Source: Halalkalibacterium ligniniphilum
Lineage (GTDB): Bacteria > Bacillota > Bacilli > Bacillales > Bacillaceae_D
Reading direction: 5' to 3'
DNA length: 38,505 nucleotides
NCBI RefSeq assembly: GCF_000334155.1
Contig: NZ_ANNK01000007.1
Coordinates: 1 to 38,505 of the forward strand
The notes beneath the pieces are model-generated. The model saw only the letters and a program-made list of their open reading frames with translations, was not told the origin of the DNA and did not search any database. Below are positions 25,664 through 34,960 of this stretch, in pieces; the first letter of the stretch is position 1, and every line of letters starts with the position of its first letter. The position numbers were made by a program, and so were the translations under genes.

Positions 25664-26135
25664 GGTTTAAACCTCCCTAGCAAACATTACTGCATATTCT
25701 ACATGAAATATACAAAATAAAACAATTGTAGCAAGAAAAGCTGAAAGGCATGAAGAAACAAGCAATGCCAGCTACAGAAACAATCATGATCGCGGTTGCT
25801 CTTCCTATGGGGAATGTCAAATGAAAGGAGTGAGCGAAGTTTTTCATCTATAATTGAAGCACCGTTCCCTTTTCGCAGAAAAAAGAGGCTGTTACATAAC
25901 GAACGTGTATGATTGAAAATGCGAACAATGCACAACCTTAGTAGAGGAAAAATACTTAGACTCCTGCGGGATCAAAGGCAAGGGTGAGACCCCACAGTGC
26001 GAAAAGCACGAGGAGGCTCACCAGCCGTCCGCGGAAAGCAAAGGATATTTCCGCAGCGATTGCTATGCATCAACGATCATGACGTTCGGATTTCTCATCA
26101 ATAAAAACTCTTTTGTCCCAGCCTCCGGGTCATCA
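25664..26135. repeat. Gene-free spacer with two kinds of dispersed repeat
   Basis: No credible gene. Bases 25856-25890 (minus) read CCTCTTTTTTCTGCGAAAAG then GGAACGGTGCTTC, a divergent relative of the GGGGACGGAGCTTC repeat. Bases 25958-26062 contain GACTCCTGCGGGATC, GAGACCCCACAGTGCG, GCACGAGGAGGCTCACC and GTCCGCGGAAAGC in order; this is the GC-rich element found in many Bacillaceae intergenic regions, known to me from general familiarity. It has internal complementarity (CCTGCGGG, CCGCGG and TCCGCAG stretches) but no coding potential. Confidence 0.65.
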
Positions 26136-26321
26136 TTAAACGTCACTAGCACGCTTTCCAGCTACACCAAAATTCGTTTTTTTCATTTCTTCAATCACGA
26201 CAGAAATTCGTTCAGGTGGTGCTTGAATCGTTTCAGAAACGGCTTCCGTCACTTTTTCTACAAGGGCTCGTTTTTGCTCATCTGAACGACCTTCTAACAT
26301 TTTTACGGTAACAATTGGCAT
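26136..26321 (-). CDS. ywhB: 4-oxalocrotonate tautomerase family protein (YwhB)
   Basis: Small enzyme of 61 residues; after removal of Met the N-terminal Pro is the catalytic base (MPIVTVKMLEGRSDEQKRAL). The family converts 2-hydroxymuconate-type enols to keto isomers; the natural substrate in Bacillus is unknown. The start is the ATG at 26321 because GAGGTG lies just upstream and Pro must be first; a longer frame to 26342 would bury the Pro. It is divergent from ywhD, and a TTTTAGTGTACACTAAAA palindrome lies 25 bases upstream of the start. Confidence 0.92.
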   Translation of the reverse strand: MPIVTVKMLEGRSDEQKRALVEKVTEAVSETIQAPPERISVVIEEMKKTNFGVAGKRASDV

Positions 26322-26345
26322 TGGAATCACCTCACTTTGCATTCC

Positions 26346-26363
26346 TTTTAGTGTACACTAAAA
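26346..26363. promoter_or_regulatory. 18-bp perfect palindrome upstream of ywhB
   Basis: TTTTAGTGTACACTAAAA, between divergent ywhB and ywhD. A second GTGTACAC palindrome lies at 26445-26452, 94 bases away. This looks like a pair of operator sites for an unknown regulator; no regulator gene is assigned. Confidence 0.5.
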
Positions 26364-26490
26364 ATGCAAAAAAGGAGAAGTGGGTTGAAAATGCGCTTTC
26401 AGTATAAATCTAGAAGTTAATAGTAGAAATACAAGCTCTTCATTGTGTACACTTTAAAGAAGAGTGATTTTGATAGAAGGGATGATCGGG

Positions 26491-27021
26491 ATGGACTTAT
26501 TAAACAATGACAATCTGAAAAAAAAGGCAAATGGCTTTAACATATTGAGTAATGATTCAACCGATGGACATGGTGGATACGGAGCAGGTGTCCTAAATTT
26601 AGATAATGTATCGCCAATTATTGTCGATCCTGAAGCAGGGGAAGCATACATCGATATGGGCGCTCTTCACGCCCGTTCAGCAGTGGAGAAGCGCATTAAA
26701 TTTTTACCAAATCGTGAGGAAGTGCCAAATGCTAAGCTTTACTGGCTCGTTTGGGTAACGATCCAGCATAAGGATGGCGGTCCATATTATGCAGGTGTAG
26801 CAGGGTGTGAGATGCGTGTCGATGTGGAGATTCGCCGTGGCTATAAAAGCTTGCCAGAGCACGTCAACAAAATGGATAAATCCTTAAAGGGGCAGATTCT
26901 TGTCGAGGAGATGGACGAGAAGTCGAAAAAGATCCTTGGGGAATTTTTGAAAGGCTACAATGAAGAGATGTGGAAACGGGCAGAGCCGAAGCTTCGACAA
27001 GAACTTTTAGGGGAAGAATAG
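26491..27021 (+). CDS. ywhD: YwhD-family protein
   Basis: Protein of 176 residues, recognised as YwhD by the N-terminal block KANGFNILSNDSTDGHGGYGAGVLNLDNVSPIIVDP and the later ALHARSAVEKRIKFLPN and YAGVAGCEMRVDVEIRRGYK. Function unknown. It has no membrane segment and looks like a compact soluble protein. The ATG at 26491 is preceded by GAAGGG nine bases upstream; an in-frame ATG at 26482 overlaps that site. Its neighbours are the tautomerase gene and pbpG, as in B. subtilis (ywhB-ywhC-ywhD-ywhE), but ywhC is missing here. Confidence 0.85.
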   Translation: MDLLNNDNLKKKANGFNILSNDSTDGHGGYGAGVLNLDNVSPIIVDPEAGEAYIDMGALHARSAVEKRIKFLPNREEVPNAKLYWLVWVTIQHKDGGPYYAGVAGCEMRVDVEIRRGYKSLPEHVNKMDKSLKGQILVEEMDEKSKKILGEFLKGYNEEMWKRAEPKLRQELLGEE

Positions 27022-27389
27022 AGCAAACAGAGCGTTTTTTGTAAACCCCTTTTTTAAAATAGATATGAACGATTTATGAAAACTCGTTGGAGCTATTGAG
27101 CTTTTCGACAAGACCCAGTAAACTTAGCATTAGTATAAAGACACTTTATACTAGGACACAAAAAGACGCGAGGGATCATCCCTTGCGTCTTTTTGCGTTT
27201 CACGTTAGGAAAGCATTACGGAGTTTATCGACAGCTACGTATAACGGCAACGAAGGCTTTCGTGGGAGTCAAGAAAAACTAAGGCCTCCGCCGATTTTCC
27301 ATCCCTGAAGGAGAGGGTGACAAGGATTTAGTGTGTGCTCCTTCTTATAGGAATTCTGGCGGAAGCCAAGTTTTTCTGTGTTTTTCTAG
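27022..27389. other. Gene-free spacer with a palindrome and a terminator
   Basis: No gene is seen. The stretch holds a perfect inverted repeat TAGTATAAAG-ACA-CTTTATACTA (27131-27153), then the terminator at 27160-27194, then a tail (about 27235-27330) of GAAGGCTTTCG and GGCCTCCGCC pieces that vaguely resemble the dispersed repeats. Confidence 0.5.
27160..27194 (+). terminator. Terminator of ywhD
   Basis: Sixteen-base arms AAAAAGACGCGAGGGA / TCCCTTGCGTCTTTTT with one G-U pair and a 3-base loop, ending in TTTTT. The A-run in front would also allow termination of minus-strand transcripts from pbpG. Confidence 0.85.
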
Positions 27390-29441
27390 TTAATGAAACC
27401 ATTTGATGAAGCGGTCAAGGAAGCGTTCTTTTTCGTGGGTTTCTTCATCAATGATGTCGGTTTCATCCTCCTGGCAGCCTTGTAATGGTTCTGTTCCTGC
27501 GACGAAAAAGGTTTCTCGTCCGTTTGGACAATGCTCATTTGATAAATAACCATTGCTTGGATTCATCGTTACTGCAACCACGCCTGGAGGCTGATGAAAT
27601 TCGAGTTTGAGCTGGTCTTTTAAGGCATTTTCCATAAAATGTGCCCATATTCGTTTGGCAATTTGTCCTTCGGTGCGCTGATTTAACGTCTCGTTCTTGT
27701 CATAGCCTACCCATACCCCTGTTACAAGCTGAGGCGTAAAGCCAATCATCCAGCTATCGGTTGATGTGGAACCAGATTTTCCAGCTATCGGTCGATTTAC
27801 GATATGAGCGATAGAAGCGCCAGTTACTGATGTGTAGCCATTAAGCGCTGGTTCAAACATGCCTTTCATTAGATCGGTCATAATAAAAGTTAATCTTGGA
27901 TCAAGCACTTGCTCAACCTCTGGCTCTTGTTCAAATAAAACCGTGCCGTTCTGGTCGACTACTTTTCGAATAAAGCGAGGCTTTACTTGAAATCCGTTAT
28001 TGGCAAATGGGCTGTAGCTCTTCACCATTTCTAATACACCGACAGGCATCGTTCCTAGAGCGAGGGATGGGATCTCCCGAAGGTCGCTCGTAATGCCGAA
28101 TTTGCGGGCTGTATCGACAAGCTTGTTTGTTCCGAGAAACAAATGGGATTTCACGGCATAAATGTTATCTGAAAACGCAAGCGCCTGAAGCATTGTAATA
28201 AAATCATGGGCATAATGTCCTTGGAAATTGGACGGTGAATACGTCGAATGACCGTTATCATACGTAAAGCTCGACGGTTCACTCAATAGCGTTGAAGCAG
28301 GTGTGAAGCCTTGCTCAAGGGCTGCATAATAAAGAAAAGGTTTAAACGTTGAACCAGGTGAACGCCTTGCCTGAGTCGCTCGGTTGTATGAGCTTTCTGC
28401 ATAATTTGTTCCTCCGATGAGGGCCCTTACATCTCCTGTCTTTGGGTTCATGGCAACAAGAGCGGTTTGTAATTCAGAATCGGGCATTTCCGTAGCAATC
28501 CAACGCTCTGCCTCCTCTTGCATGGCTGGATTAATGGTTGTGAAAATGTGAAGGCCTCCAGACTCGATAATTGAAGGGTCAAGCTGTAGCTCCTCATTAA
28601 GCTGCTGCCTTACCACATCTTGAAAATAAGGACCGACCGTAGCTGTACGTTGGTTCTCCTCCTTTATGAAGGTTAAAGGCGTCGCCTTCGCTTCCTCTGC
28701 TTCCGCCTTTGTAATGACTCCGTTATCGACCATTGCTTGTAGAACGACCGCTTGGCGACTTTTTGCACGCTCAGGGTTCGTTAAGGGTGAATAATAGCTT
28801 GGTCCTTTTGGAATCCCTGCCAGCATACTTGCTTCGTTAAGTGTTAAATCGCTTGCTGACTTGCCAAAGAAATATTCAGAGGCTGCCTCAATTCCATAGG
28901 ATCCGTGTCCGTAATAAATCGTATTCAAGTAGCCCTCTAAAATATCTTCTTTTGAATAGTTCATTTCCAAGCGGAGTGCATAGAGTGCTTCATGCCATTT
29001 TCTCGTCCAGGTTTTATCATGGCCAAGGTAAAGGTTTCGGGCGTATTGCTGCGTAATCGTACTAGCCCCTTGAGCCTTTGAGCCCGCTTGAATATTCGCA
29101 AGAATGGCACCGCCAATCCGTGTGAAGTCAAAGCCAGTATGACGATAAAATTTCCTGTCCTCGATCGAAATGGTTGCATCAAGAAGGTGGGATGAAATTT
29201 CATCAATGGCCACCCAGTAGCGGTTTTGGCCTTGATGACTTTCACCAATAATTGAATCATCGTCCCCATAAAAAATCGTTGTCTGTGAAACTTGTAATGG
29301 GGGAGGCCCTTGCATTTTGGCATACGTTAACAAAGCGACAGCACTTGCCGCTAACAGAACAAAAGCAAGCAGCGTAAGGCGGATCATCAAACGGATCCAG
29401 CGTCGCCGTCTTCGTGTCCGACGATGTACGATGACTTCCAC
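27390..29441 (-). CDS. pbpG: Class A penicillin-binding protein PbpG (YwhE, PBP2d-like)
   Basis: Bifunctional peptidoglycan synthase of 683 residues, anchored by one N-terminal membrane segment (about 18-40) after an Arg-rich cytoplasmic tail. Glycosyltransferase domain GT51: EDRKFYRHTGFD with Glu94, GASTITQQYARNLYL and RKWHEALYALRLE. Transpeptidase domain: Ser364 in SPGSTFKPF, SDN in AFSDNIYAV, and KSG-S-T where KTG is usual. The C-terminal extension carries two Cys and many acidic residues. In B. subtilis, PbpG acts in sporulation with PbpF. The start is GTG at 29441 (GAGGTG six bases upstream); a GTG at 29450 lies in that site. It is divergent from speE. Confidence 0.92.
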   Translation of the reverse strand: MEVIVHRRTRRRRRWIRLMIRLTLLAFVLLAASAVALLTYAKMQGPPPLQVSQTTIFYGDDDSIIGESHQGQNRYWVAIDEISSHLLDATISIEDRKFYRHTGFDFTRIGGAILANIQAGSKAQGASTITQQYARNLYLGHDKTWTRKWHEALYALRLEMNYSKEDILEGYLNTIYYGHGSYGIEAASEYFFGKSASDLTLNEASMLAGIPKGPSYYSPLTNPERAKSRQAVVLQAMVDNGVITKAEAEEAKATPLTFIKEENQRTATVGPYFQDVVRQQLNEELQLDPSIIESGGLHIFTTINPAMQEEAERWIATEMPDSELQTALVAMNPKTGDVRALIGGTNYAESSYNRATQARRSPGSTFKPFLYYAALEQGFTPASTLLSEPSSFTYDNGHSTYSPSNFQGHYAHDFITMLQALAFSDNIYAVKSHLFLGTNKLVDTARKFGITSDLREIPSLALGTMPVGVLEMVKSYSPFANNGFQVKPRFIRKVVDQNGTVLFEQEPEVEQVLDPRLTFIMTDLMKGMFEPALNGYTSVTGASIAHIVNRPIAGKSGSTSTDSWMIGFTPQLVTGVWVGYDKNETLNQRTEGQIAKRIWAHFMENALKDQLKLEFHQPPGVVAVTMNPSNGYLSNEHCPNGRETFFVAGTEPLQGCQEDETDIIDEETHEKERFLDRFIKWFH

Positions 29442-29866
29442 GTGTGTCACCTCTATTTTTAATCATAAAATAAGTACATATCTAGCATGGGTCGTTTCAC
29501 TCGTTTTTAAACATCAGGAGGAAAGAAAAGCGGAAGTGCCTCTTGCTGAGGGAGGGGGATTTCAGGCAAATTTGTGACCTCGAAGTTAATGTGTACAATC
29601 CTTTCACTTTGTTCAAAAAAATCACTTGCTTTTTTAACCTTTTCATTTATACTTTCATTGTTGCTGTTCCTAATGTGTGATTTGAAACAAAGAAGGTAAG
29701 ACTATAAATATAGAGGATAGAAGCCCTCATAAGTGATTTGCATCTCTTATGAGAATAGGAGCATCCTTGTTAGGGAAGTCTGTGCAGCATTTAATAAAAG
29801 CGGTGAGAGTGCCAGGCTCTGCCCCCCTTTTCAGATAAAAAAAGAAGGGTAAGAGGTGACCGAACG
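29442..29866. other. Long spacer and leader region before speE
   Basis: No gene is seen. It contains a candidate promoter (29626-29653), an inverted repeat CTCATAAG-N12-CTTATGAG (29726-29753), and a relative of the dispersed repeat, AGTGCCAGGCTCTGCCCCCC followed by TTTTCAG and an AAAAAAAGAAGGG tract (29808-29849). GAGGTGA serves as the speE ribosome site. Confidence 0.55.
29626..29653 (+). promoter_or_regulatory. Candidate promoter of speE-speB
   Basis: TTGCTT, 16-base spacer, TATACT. It would leave a leader of about 205 bases before speE. Confidence 0.5.
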
Positions 29867-30694
29867 ATGGAATTATGGTTTACAGAAAAACAAACAGAGC
29901 GGTTTGGTATTACGGCGAAAATAAAACGGACACTACATACGGAACAAACGGATTTTCAAAAGCTTGATGTTGTTGAAACAGAAGAATTCGGAAACATGCT
30001 CATCCTTGATGGAATGGTGATGACAACAGAAAAGGACGAGTTTGTCTACCATGAAATGGTTGCCCATGTTCCCCTCTTTACGCATCCGAATCCGAAGCGG
30101 GTTCTTGTTGTGGGCGGAGGAGATGGCGGCGTCATCCGTGAAGTGTTAAAGCATCCGTCTGTAGAAAAGGCAATCCTTGTTGAAATTGATGGAAAAGTGA
30201 TCGAGTATTCGAAAAAATACCTTCCATCCATCGCTGGGGCATTAGATGATCCACGTGTTGACGTACAGGTAGATGACGGGTTCATGCACATTGCGAAAGC
30301 AGAAAACGAATATGACGTCATTATGGTTGATTCCACAGAGCCTGTGGGTCCTGCGGTGAAGCTGTTTGAGAAAGGCTTTTATGAAGGCATTTCAAAGGCT
30401 TTAAAAGAGGATGGGATTTTCGTTGCCCAAACGGACAATCCATGGTTTCATAAAGAGCTAATTACAAAAGTGTACAAGGACGTAAAGGAAATCTTCCAAA
30501 TTACTCGTCTGTATACAGCAAACATTCCAACGTACCCAAGTGGTCTTTGGACATTCACGATCGGTTCAAAAAAGCATGATCCACTTCAAATCGAAGACAG
30601 CCGCTTTCATGAAATTGAAACAAAATACTACACAAAAGAGCTTCACAAAGCTGCTTTTGCCTTGCCGAAATTCGTCGGCGATTTGATTAAGTAA
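29867..30694 (+). CDS. speE: Spermidine synthase
   Basis: SpeE transfers the aminopropyl group of decarboxylated S-adenosylmethionine to putrescine. The 275 residues match the family; the nucleotide-binding [12 protein letters not shown] has its GGGDGG at 83-88, and Asp155 in DSTEPVGPA is the catalytic aspartate. [16 protein letters not shown] and [13 protein letters not shown] are other conserved blocks. The ATG at 29867 is preceded by GAGGTGA. speB follows after 13 bases, as in B. subtilis, so putrescine supply and use are made together. A speD gene is not in the window. Confidence 0.95.
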   Translation: MELWFTEKQTERFGITAKIKRTLHTEQTDFQKLDVVETEEFGNMLILDGMVMTTEKDEFVYHEMVAHVPLFTHPNPKRVLVVGGGDGGVIREVLKHPSVEKAILVEIDGKVIEYSKKYLPSIAGALDDPRVDVQVDDGFMHIAKAENEYDVIMVDSTEPVGPAVKLFEKGFYEGISKALKEDGIFVAQTDNPWFHKELITKVYKDVKEIFQITRLYTANIPTYPSGLWTFTIGSKKHDPLQIEDSRFHEIETKYYTKELHKAAFALPKFVGDLIK

Positions 30695-30707
30695 GGAGAG
30701 GATACTC

Positions 30708-31580
30708 ATGCGTTTTGATGAAGCATACTCAGGAAAAGTTTTTATTATGAGCCGCCCAAGCTATGAAGAGAGTAAGGCTGTGATATATGGGATGCCAATG
30801 GATTGGACCGTATCCTTCCGCCCAGGCTCCCGATTTGGTCCAAATCGTATTCGTGAAGCGTCTCTTGGTCTTGAAGAATATAGTCCTTACATGGACAAGC
30901 ATTTAGAAGAAGTCAACTTTTTTGACGCTGGTGACATTCCGTTGCCATTCGGAAACGCTGCCCGCAGCCTTGAGATGATCGAGGAGTACCTTGAAAAATT
31001 ACTGGCTGACGGAAAATTCCCGATTGGACTTGGGGGCGAGCACCTTGTCTCATGGCCAATCTTTAAAGCAATGCACAAAAAATACGCTGATATGGCGATT
31101 ATCCATATTGATGCCCATGCTGACTTACGAGAGGAGTATGAAGGAGAGCCCCTTTCTCACTCGACGCCAATCCGAAAAGCATGTGATTTACTTGGACCAG
31201 AAAACGTCTATTCATTTGGAATTCGTTCAGGGATGAGAGAGGAATTCCAATATGCGAAAGAATCTGGCATGTATATGGCTAAATACGAGGTAGCCAAACC
31301 GCTAAAAGAGGTATTACCAACTCTTGCAGGCCGCAACGTTTATGTGACGATTGACATTGATGTGCTTGACCCTGCTTTTGCCCCAGGAACCGGTACGGCG
31401 GAAGCAGGAGGCATTTCATCAAAGGAGCTTCTTGAAGCCATTGTTGCAATTGCCGAGTCAGATGTGAAGGTCATCGGAGCGGATTTAGTCGAAGTGGCGC
31501 CTGCTTATGATCATTCAGAAAAGACACAAATTGCTGCGAGTAAATTCATTCGGGAAATTGTTCTCGGTTGGGTGAAATAA
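30708..31580 (+). CDS. speB: Agmatinase
   Basis: SpeB hydrolyses agmatine to putrescine and urea, supplying the substrate of SpeE. A 290-residue ureohydrolase with the full two-manganese ligand set: His112 (GGEH), Asp135, His137 and Asp139 (HIDAHADLR), Asp216 and Asp218 (DIDVLDPAFAPG). AGGAGAGG lies just before the ATG. It is the last gene of the speE-speB unit and is followed by a terminator. Confidence 0.95.
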   Translation: MRFDEAYSGKVFIMSRPSYEESKAVIYGMPMDWTVSFRPGSRFGPNRIREASLGLEEYSPYMDKHLEEVNFFDAGDIPLPFGNAARSLEMIEEYLEKLLADGKFPIGLGGEHLVSWPIFKAMHKKYADMAIIHIDAHADLREEYEGEPLSHSTPIRKACDLLGPENVYSFGIRSGMREEFQYAKESGMYMAKYEVAKPLKEVLPTLAGRNVYVTIDIDVLDPAFAPGTGTAEAGGISSKELLEAIVAIAESDVKVIGADLVEVAPAYDHSEKTQIAASKFIREIVLGWVK

Positions 31581-31600
31581 GAAAGCTCGCGGTCTTTACT

Positions 31601-31650
31601 GCTCCCCTTAAGTAGACGGAGGACGATGGTCTGCGTAAGGGGAGCTTTTT
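31601..31650 (+). terminator. Terminator of speE-speB
   Basis: GCTCCCCTTA (31601-31610) pairs with TAAGGGGAGC (31636-31645); AGAC/GTCT extends it after a 3-base internal loop. TTTTT follows. Confidence 0.8.
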
Positions 31651-31845
31651 GTCATATTGCTCGACTGAAAACACCGCTCCAGCCTTTGACCTGATATTGT
31701 AGGTAGTAGCGAAGGAATCACAATGGAACATACAGAATGTAAAAAAGGATTAGATAAATGGCACCTTCCATACGGCAAAGGGTGTTCTCATCTTGCAACA
31801 AGTGGGCAAAGTCGCTAAACTTGATACAGAAAGGTGTGCGATGCG

Positions 31846-32289
31846 GTGAAGGATAGGAAGAAAAGACCGATAACGATAACGTTTAAGACGCGGATTGAGC
31901 GGCAAGGTGAGACGGAAGAATATGAATTTAATGCTCGTGGCGAGCTTTATCATAGAGGAAGTCAAGATTACCTGCGATTCGAAGAGGGCGTTTCCGAAAG
32001 TGAAAAGGTGCAAACGACGATTAAATGGGATGGGCGTGAGCTGATTCTCATTCGTCAAGGTGCCATTTTGATGCGACAAGCTTTTATTACGGGAATCGAG
32101 ACATCTGGTCGATACGTAACCCCGCAGGCCTCATGGGAAACAAAAGCAAACACAGAGCGAGTCCTTGTCCAATGGCCTCAAGGAAAACGTCGCGGAGTGC
32201 TGCATTTACGTTATCATTTTACATTGCAAGGACAAGATACAGGCGTCCATGAAGTTCGATTGACGCTAGAGGAGGATATACGTTCATGA
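31846..32289 (+). CDS. ywiB: DUF1934 protein YwiB
   Basis: Protein of 147 residues, beta-rich, in the DUF1934 family (calycin-like barrel, YwiB of B. subtilis). Conserved pieces are [22 protein letters not shown] and YLRFEEG. Function unknown. The frame opens at a GTG at 31834, but AAAGGTG at 31830-31836 overlaps that codon and lies nine bases before the GTG at 31846, which I take as the start. Its stop overlaps the argS start by four bases (ATGA), so translation of argS is coupled to it. This pairing is conserved in Bacillus. Confidence 0.85.
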   Translation: MKDRKKRPITITFKTRIERQGETEEYEFNARGELYHRGSQDYLRFEEGVSESEKVQTTIKWDGRELILIRQGAILMRQAFITGIETSGRYVTPQASWETKANTERVLVQWPQGKRRGVLHLRYHFTLQGQDTGVHEVRLTLEEDIRS

Positions 32290-33956
32290 ACAGTGTGGAA
32301 CAAATCAAGCAACGATTAAAAGAAGAGATTATTGCTGCGGTCAAAACGGCAGGACTAGCGTCAGAAGAGACAATGCCTGAAGTTGTTTTGGAAACACCGA
32401 AGGATAAAGCCCACGGTGATTATGCTACAAATATGGCGATGCAGCTTGCTCGGGTTGCAAAAAAAGCACCGCGAGTCATTGCAGAGGAGCTTGCCAACGC
32501 CCTTGATAAAAGCAAAGCATCCATTAAAAGCATTGAAATCGCTGGTCCTGGTTTTATTAACTTTTTTATGGATAATGGCTATTTACGGGAAGTGATCCCG
32601 TCTGTCTTAAAAGCGGGGGCGGCTTATGGTGAAACGAATGTTGGGAAAGGAAAAAAGATTCAGGTCGAGTTTGTATCGGCTAATCCGACAGGGAATCTAC
32701 ATCTTGGACATGCTCGCGGTGCAGCGGTTGGCGACTCCCTGTGCAATGTATTAGAAAAAGCAGGGTTTGATGTATCGCGTGAATACTACATTAATGATGC
32801 GGGGAATCAAATTAACAATCTCGCATTGTCTCTTGAAGCTCGTTATTTCCAAGCGCTTGGTTTTGAAAAAGAAATGCCAGAGGACGGCTATCATGGTCAA
32901 GACATTATCGGCTTCGGTGAGGAGTTGGCCAAGGAGCACGGAGATCGTTATGTCCATATGCAGGAAGAGGAGCGTCTTAGCTTTTTCCGGGAGTATGGAC
33001 TTAACAAGGAGCTTGATAAAATCAAGGCAGACTTAGCGGAGTTTCGTGTGCACTTTGACAATTGGTATTCGGAAACGTCTCTTTATACAACGGGAAAAGT
33101 GGAAGAAACGTTGAATGTTTTGAAGGAAAAAGGTGAAACGTATGAAAAAGACGGAGCAACTTGGTTCCGTTCCACAACGTACGGAGACGATAAAGACCGT
33201 GTTTTAATTAAAAATGATGGAAGCTATACGTATTTAACCCCAGATATCGCTTACCATGAAGATAAAATGAAGCGGGGCTTTGAAAAGCTTATCAACATCT
33301 GGGGGGCAGACCACCATGGCTACATCCCACGCATGCGTGCTGCCATTCAAGCCCTTGGGTATAACAAAGATCAATTGGATGTGCAAATCATTCAAATGGT
33401 TAGCTTGTTCCAAAATGGCGAAAAGGTGAAAATGAGCAAACGGACAGGGAAAGCTGTAACGCTTCGTGATTTAATGGAAGAGGTAGGCATTGATGCGACG
33501 CGCTATTTCTTTGCGATGCGCAGCGCCGATTCTCATCTTGATTTTGACATGGATCTTGCTGTATCGAAATCAAATGAAAATCCCGTTTACTATGTCCAGT
33601 ATGCCCATGCTCGTGTTTGCAGCATTCTTCGTCAAGGGGAAGAACTCGGTCTTACGTATGATGAAACAACCGATTTATCAGATATTTCCTCTGAAAAGGA
33701 GTATGAGCTGTTGAAAAAAATTGGTGAGTTTCCAGAAGCCGTTTCTGAAGCTGCCGAGAAGCAAGTGCCACATCGTGTAACGAATTATGTTCACGAGCTT
33801 GCCTCAACGCTACATAGCTTTTATAATGCAGAGCGTGTCATTAATCCTGAAAACGACAAGCAAAGCAAGGCTCGACTTGCATTGATGAAAGCGACTCAAA
33901 TCACGATTCAAAATGCCCTAAAGCTTGTTGGGGTCGAAGCACCAGAACGGATGTAA
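32286..33956 (+). CDS. argS: Arginyl-tRNA synthetase
   Basis: Class I synthetase of 556 residues that charges tRNA-Arg. The N-terminal tRNA D-loop recognition domain spans about 1-110. The HIGH-type motif is His139-Leu-Gly-His142 ([20 protein letters not shown]), and KMSK is at 382-385 ([19 protein letters not shown]). The C-terminal anticodon-binding domain starts near 435 ([16 protein letters not shown]) and ends VGVEAPERM, as in other Bacillus enzymes. The start overlaps the ywiB stop. A terminator follows. Confidence 0.96.
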   Translation: MNSVEQIKQRLKEEIIAAVKTAGLASEETMPEVVLETPKDKAHGDYATNMAMQLARVAKKAPRVIAEELANALDKSKASIKSIEIAGPGFINFFMDNGYLREVIPSVLKAGAAYGETNVGKGKKIQVEFVSANPTGNLHLGHARGAAVGDSLCNVLEKAGFDVSREYYINDAGNQINNLALSLEARYFQALGFEKEMPEDGYHGQDIIGFGEELAKEHGDRYVHMQEEERLSFFREYGLNKELDKIKADLAEFRVHFDNWYSETSLYTTGKVEETLNVLKEKGETYEKDGATWFRSTTYGDDKDRVLIKNDGSYTYLTPDIAYHEDKMKRGFEKLINIWGADHHGYIPRMRAAIQALGYNKDQLDVQIIQMVSLFQNGEKVKMSKRTGKAVTLRDLMEEVGIDATRYFFAMRSADSHLDFDMDLAVSKSNENPVYYVQYAHARVCSILRQGEELGLTYDETTDLSDISSEKEYELLKKIGEFPEAVSEAAEKQVPHRVTNYVHELASTLHSFYNAERVINPENDKQSKARLALMKATQITIQNALKLVGVEAPERM

Positions 33957-33965
33957 CAATAGGGG

Positions 33966-34000
33966 AAAAATCTCTCTCATGGATTGAGGGGGATTTTTTT
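33966..34000 (+). terminator. Terminator of ywiB-argS
   Basis: AAAAATCTCTCTC pairs with GAGGGGGATTTTT (33966-33978, 33986-33998) with two G-U pairs, 7-base loop, then a T-run to 34000. Confidence 0.85.
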
Positions 34001-34131
34001 CAACGAGTAGGAAAGTATAAAATCTAGTGCTTTCCCAACCGATGAGAAAATGAACGAAGGCTTTCACTAGATTTGGAGAAAGCCAAGCGTTACTAAAAAA
34101 CGAAGCGTGTCTGAGAAAAGAGGGTTTTTTT

Positions 34132-34614
34132 GTGTTAACCACATTCATTTGGATTTTGATTGTCATTTTGTTCATTCTTAGCTTTGTAGGTCTTGTGTTC
34201 CCAATCATTCCATCCATCTTGGTCCTATGGGCTGGCTTTTTACTATATTTGTTTGGTATTGGTGGCGAGCTGTCCTTTTGGTTTTGGCTCGGAATGGTCG
34301 TGTTAACGGTGCTGATCGTCCTTTCTGATTTAATTGCCAATAGCTATTTCGTGAAACGCTACGGCGGCTCGAAATGGGCTGAACGAGTTGCGGCAATAGG
34401 GGTGATTGTGGGCTCCTTTGTGATGCCGCCTTTTGGGATTATCCTTGTGCCATTTCTTGCGGTTTTTGTCACAGAGTGGCTCATTCAAAAAGATATTAGC
34501 CTTGCCCTGAAAATAGGTGTCGCTTCATTTGTTGCCTTTTTAAGCAGTACGCTTGCGAAATTGGTCATTCAGTTCGTCATGATCGGCTGGTTTTTGGTTG
34601 AAGCAATTTTTTAA
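34132..34614 (+). CDS. DUF456 membrane protein
   Basis: Very hydrophobic protein of 160 residues with four or five membrane segments. The opening WILIVILFILSFVGLVFPIIPSILVLWAGFLLYLF and the later NSYFVKRYGGSKWAERVAAIGVIVGSFV with PPFGIILVPFLAVFVTEWL are DUF456 hallmarks (a GxxPxxP-type turn and a glycine-rich central loop). Function unknown. The GTG start at 34132 has GAGGG seven bases upstream with a T-run between. Transcribed alone between argS and the XapX gene. Confidence 0.8.
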   Translation: MLTTFIWILIVILFILSFVGLVFPIIPSILVLWAGFLLYLFGIGGELSFWFWLGMVVLTVLIVLSDLIANSYFVKRYGGSKWAERVAAIGVIVGSFVMPPFGIILVPFLAVFVTEWLIQKDISLALKIGVASFVAFLSSTLAKLVIQFVMIGWFLVEAIF

Positions 34615-34960
34615 AGAGCTTATCGCTTTTGAAGTGGACACAGGTTCCTTTATCTGTGAAAAAAGATGCGTGTGTAGGGTATAAGTGAACGGCGGATTCG
34701 CTATGTGCAGAAATGATGGATAATTGACAGGAGTGTTGACGCAATAAGTGTTCCTGAGTCCGGCTGGCTTAAAAAAAGAGCATTTTTTCGCAATTAGAGG
34801 ATGACATGTCCGTTAAAAAAGCATTTAAACGGTAAAAAACGATGAGACGTTCGGTAATGGCTAGACTTATGAACACTTTCAAAGGTGTTGTTTCTTTGAA
34901 TGATGTTCGAATAAAACCCCTGTCGATAACAGATAGTAAAAGAAAAGGCAGGGGATAAAT
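34615..34960. other. Gene-free spacer before the XapX gene
   Basis: No gene is seen. GGACACAGGTTCCTTTATCT with a following GTGAAAAAAGATG (34637-34668) resembles a degenerate member of the repeat family. CCGTT-N13-AACGG (34810-34832) could form a weak hairpin. No confident promoter was found. Confidence 0.4.

Noticed and set aside
27087-27308. 73-codon open frame after ywhD
   Set aside because: It crosses the palindrome and the terminator and has no ribosome site.
29654-29866. Riboswitch before speE
   Set aside because: Only one simple hairpin; no conserved core of a known class could be matched.
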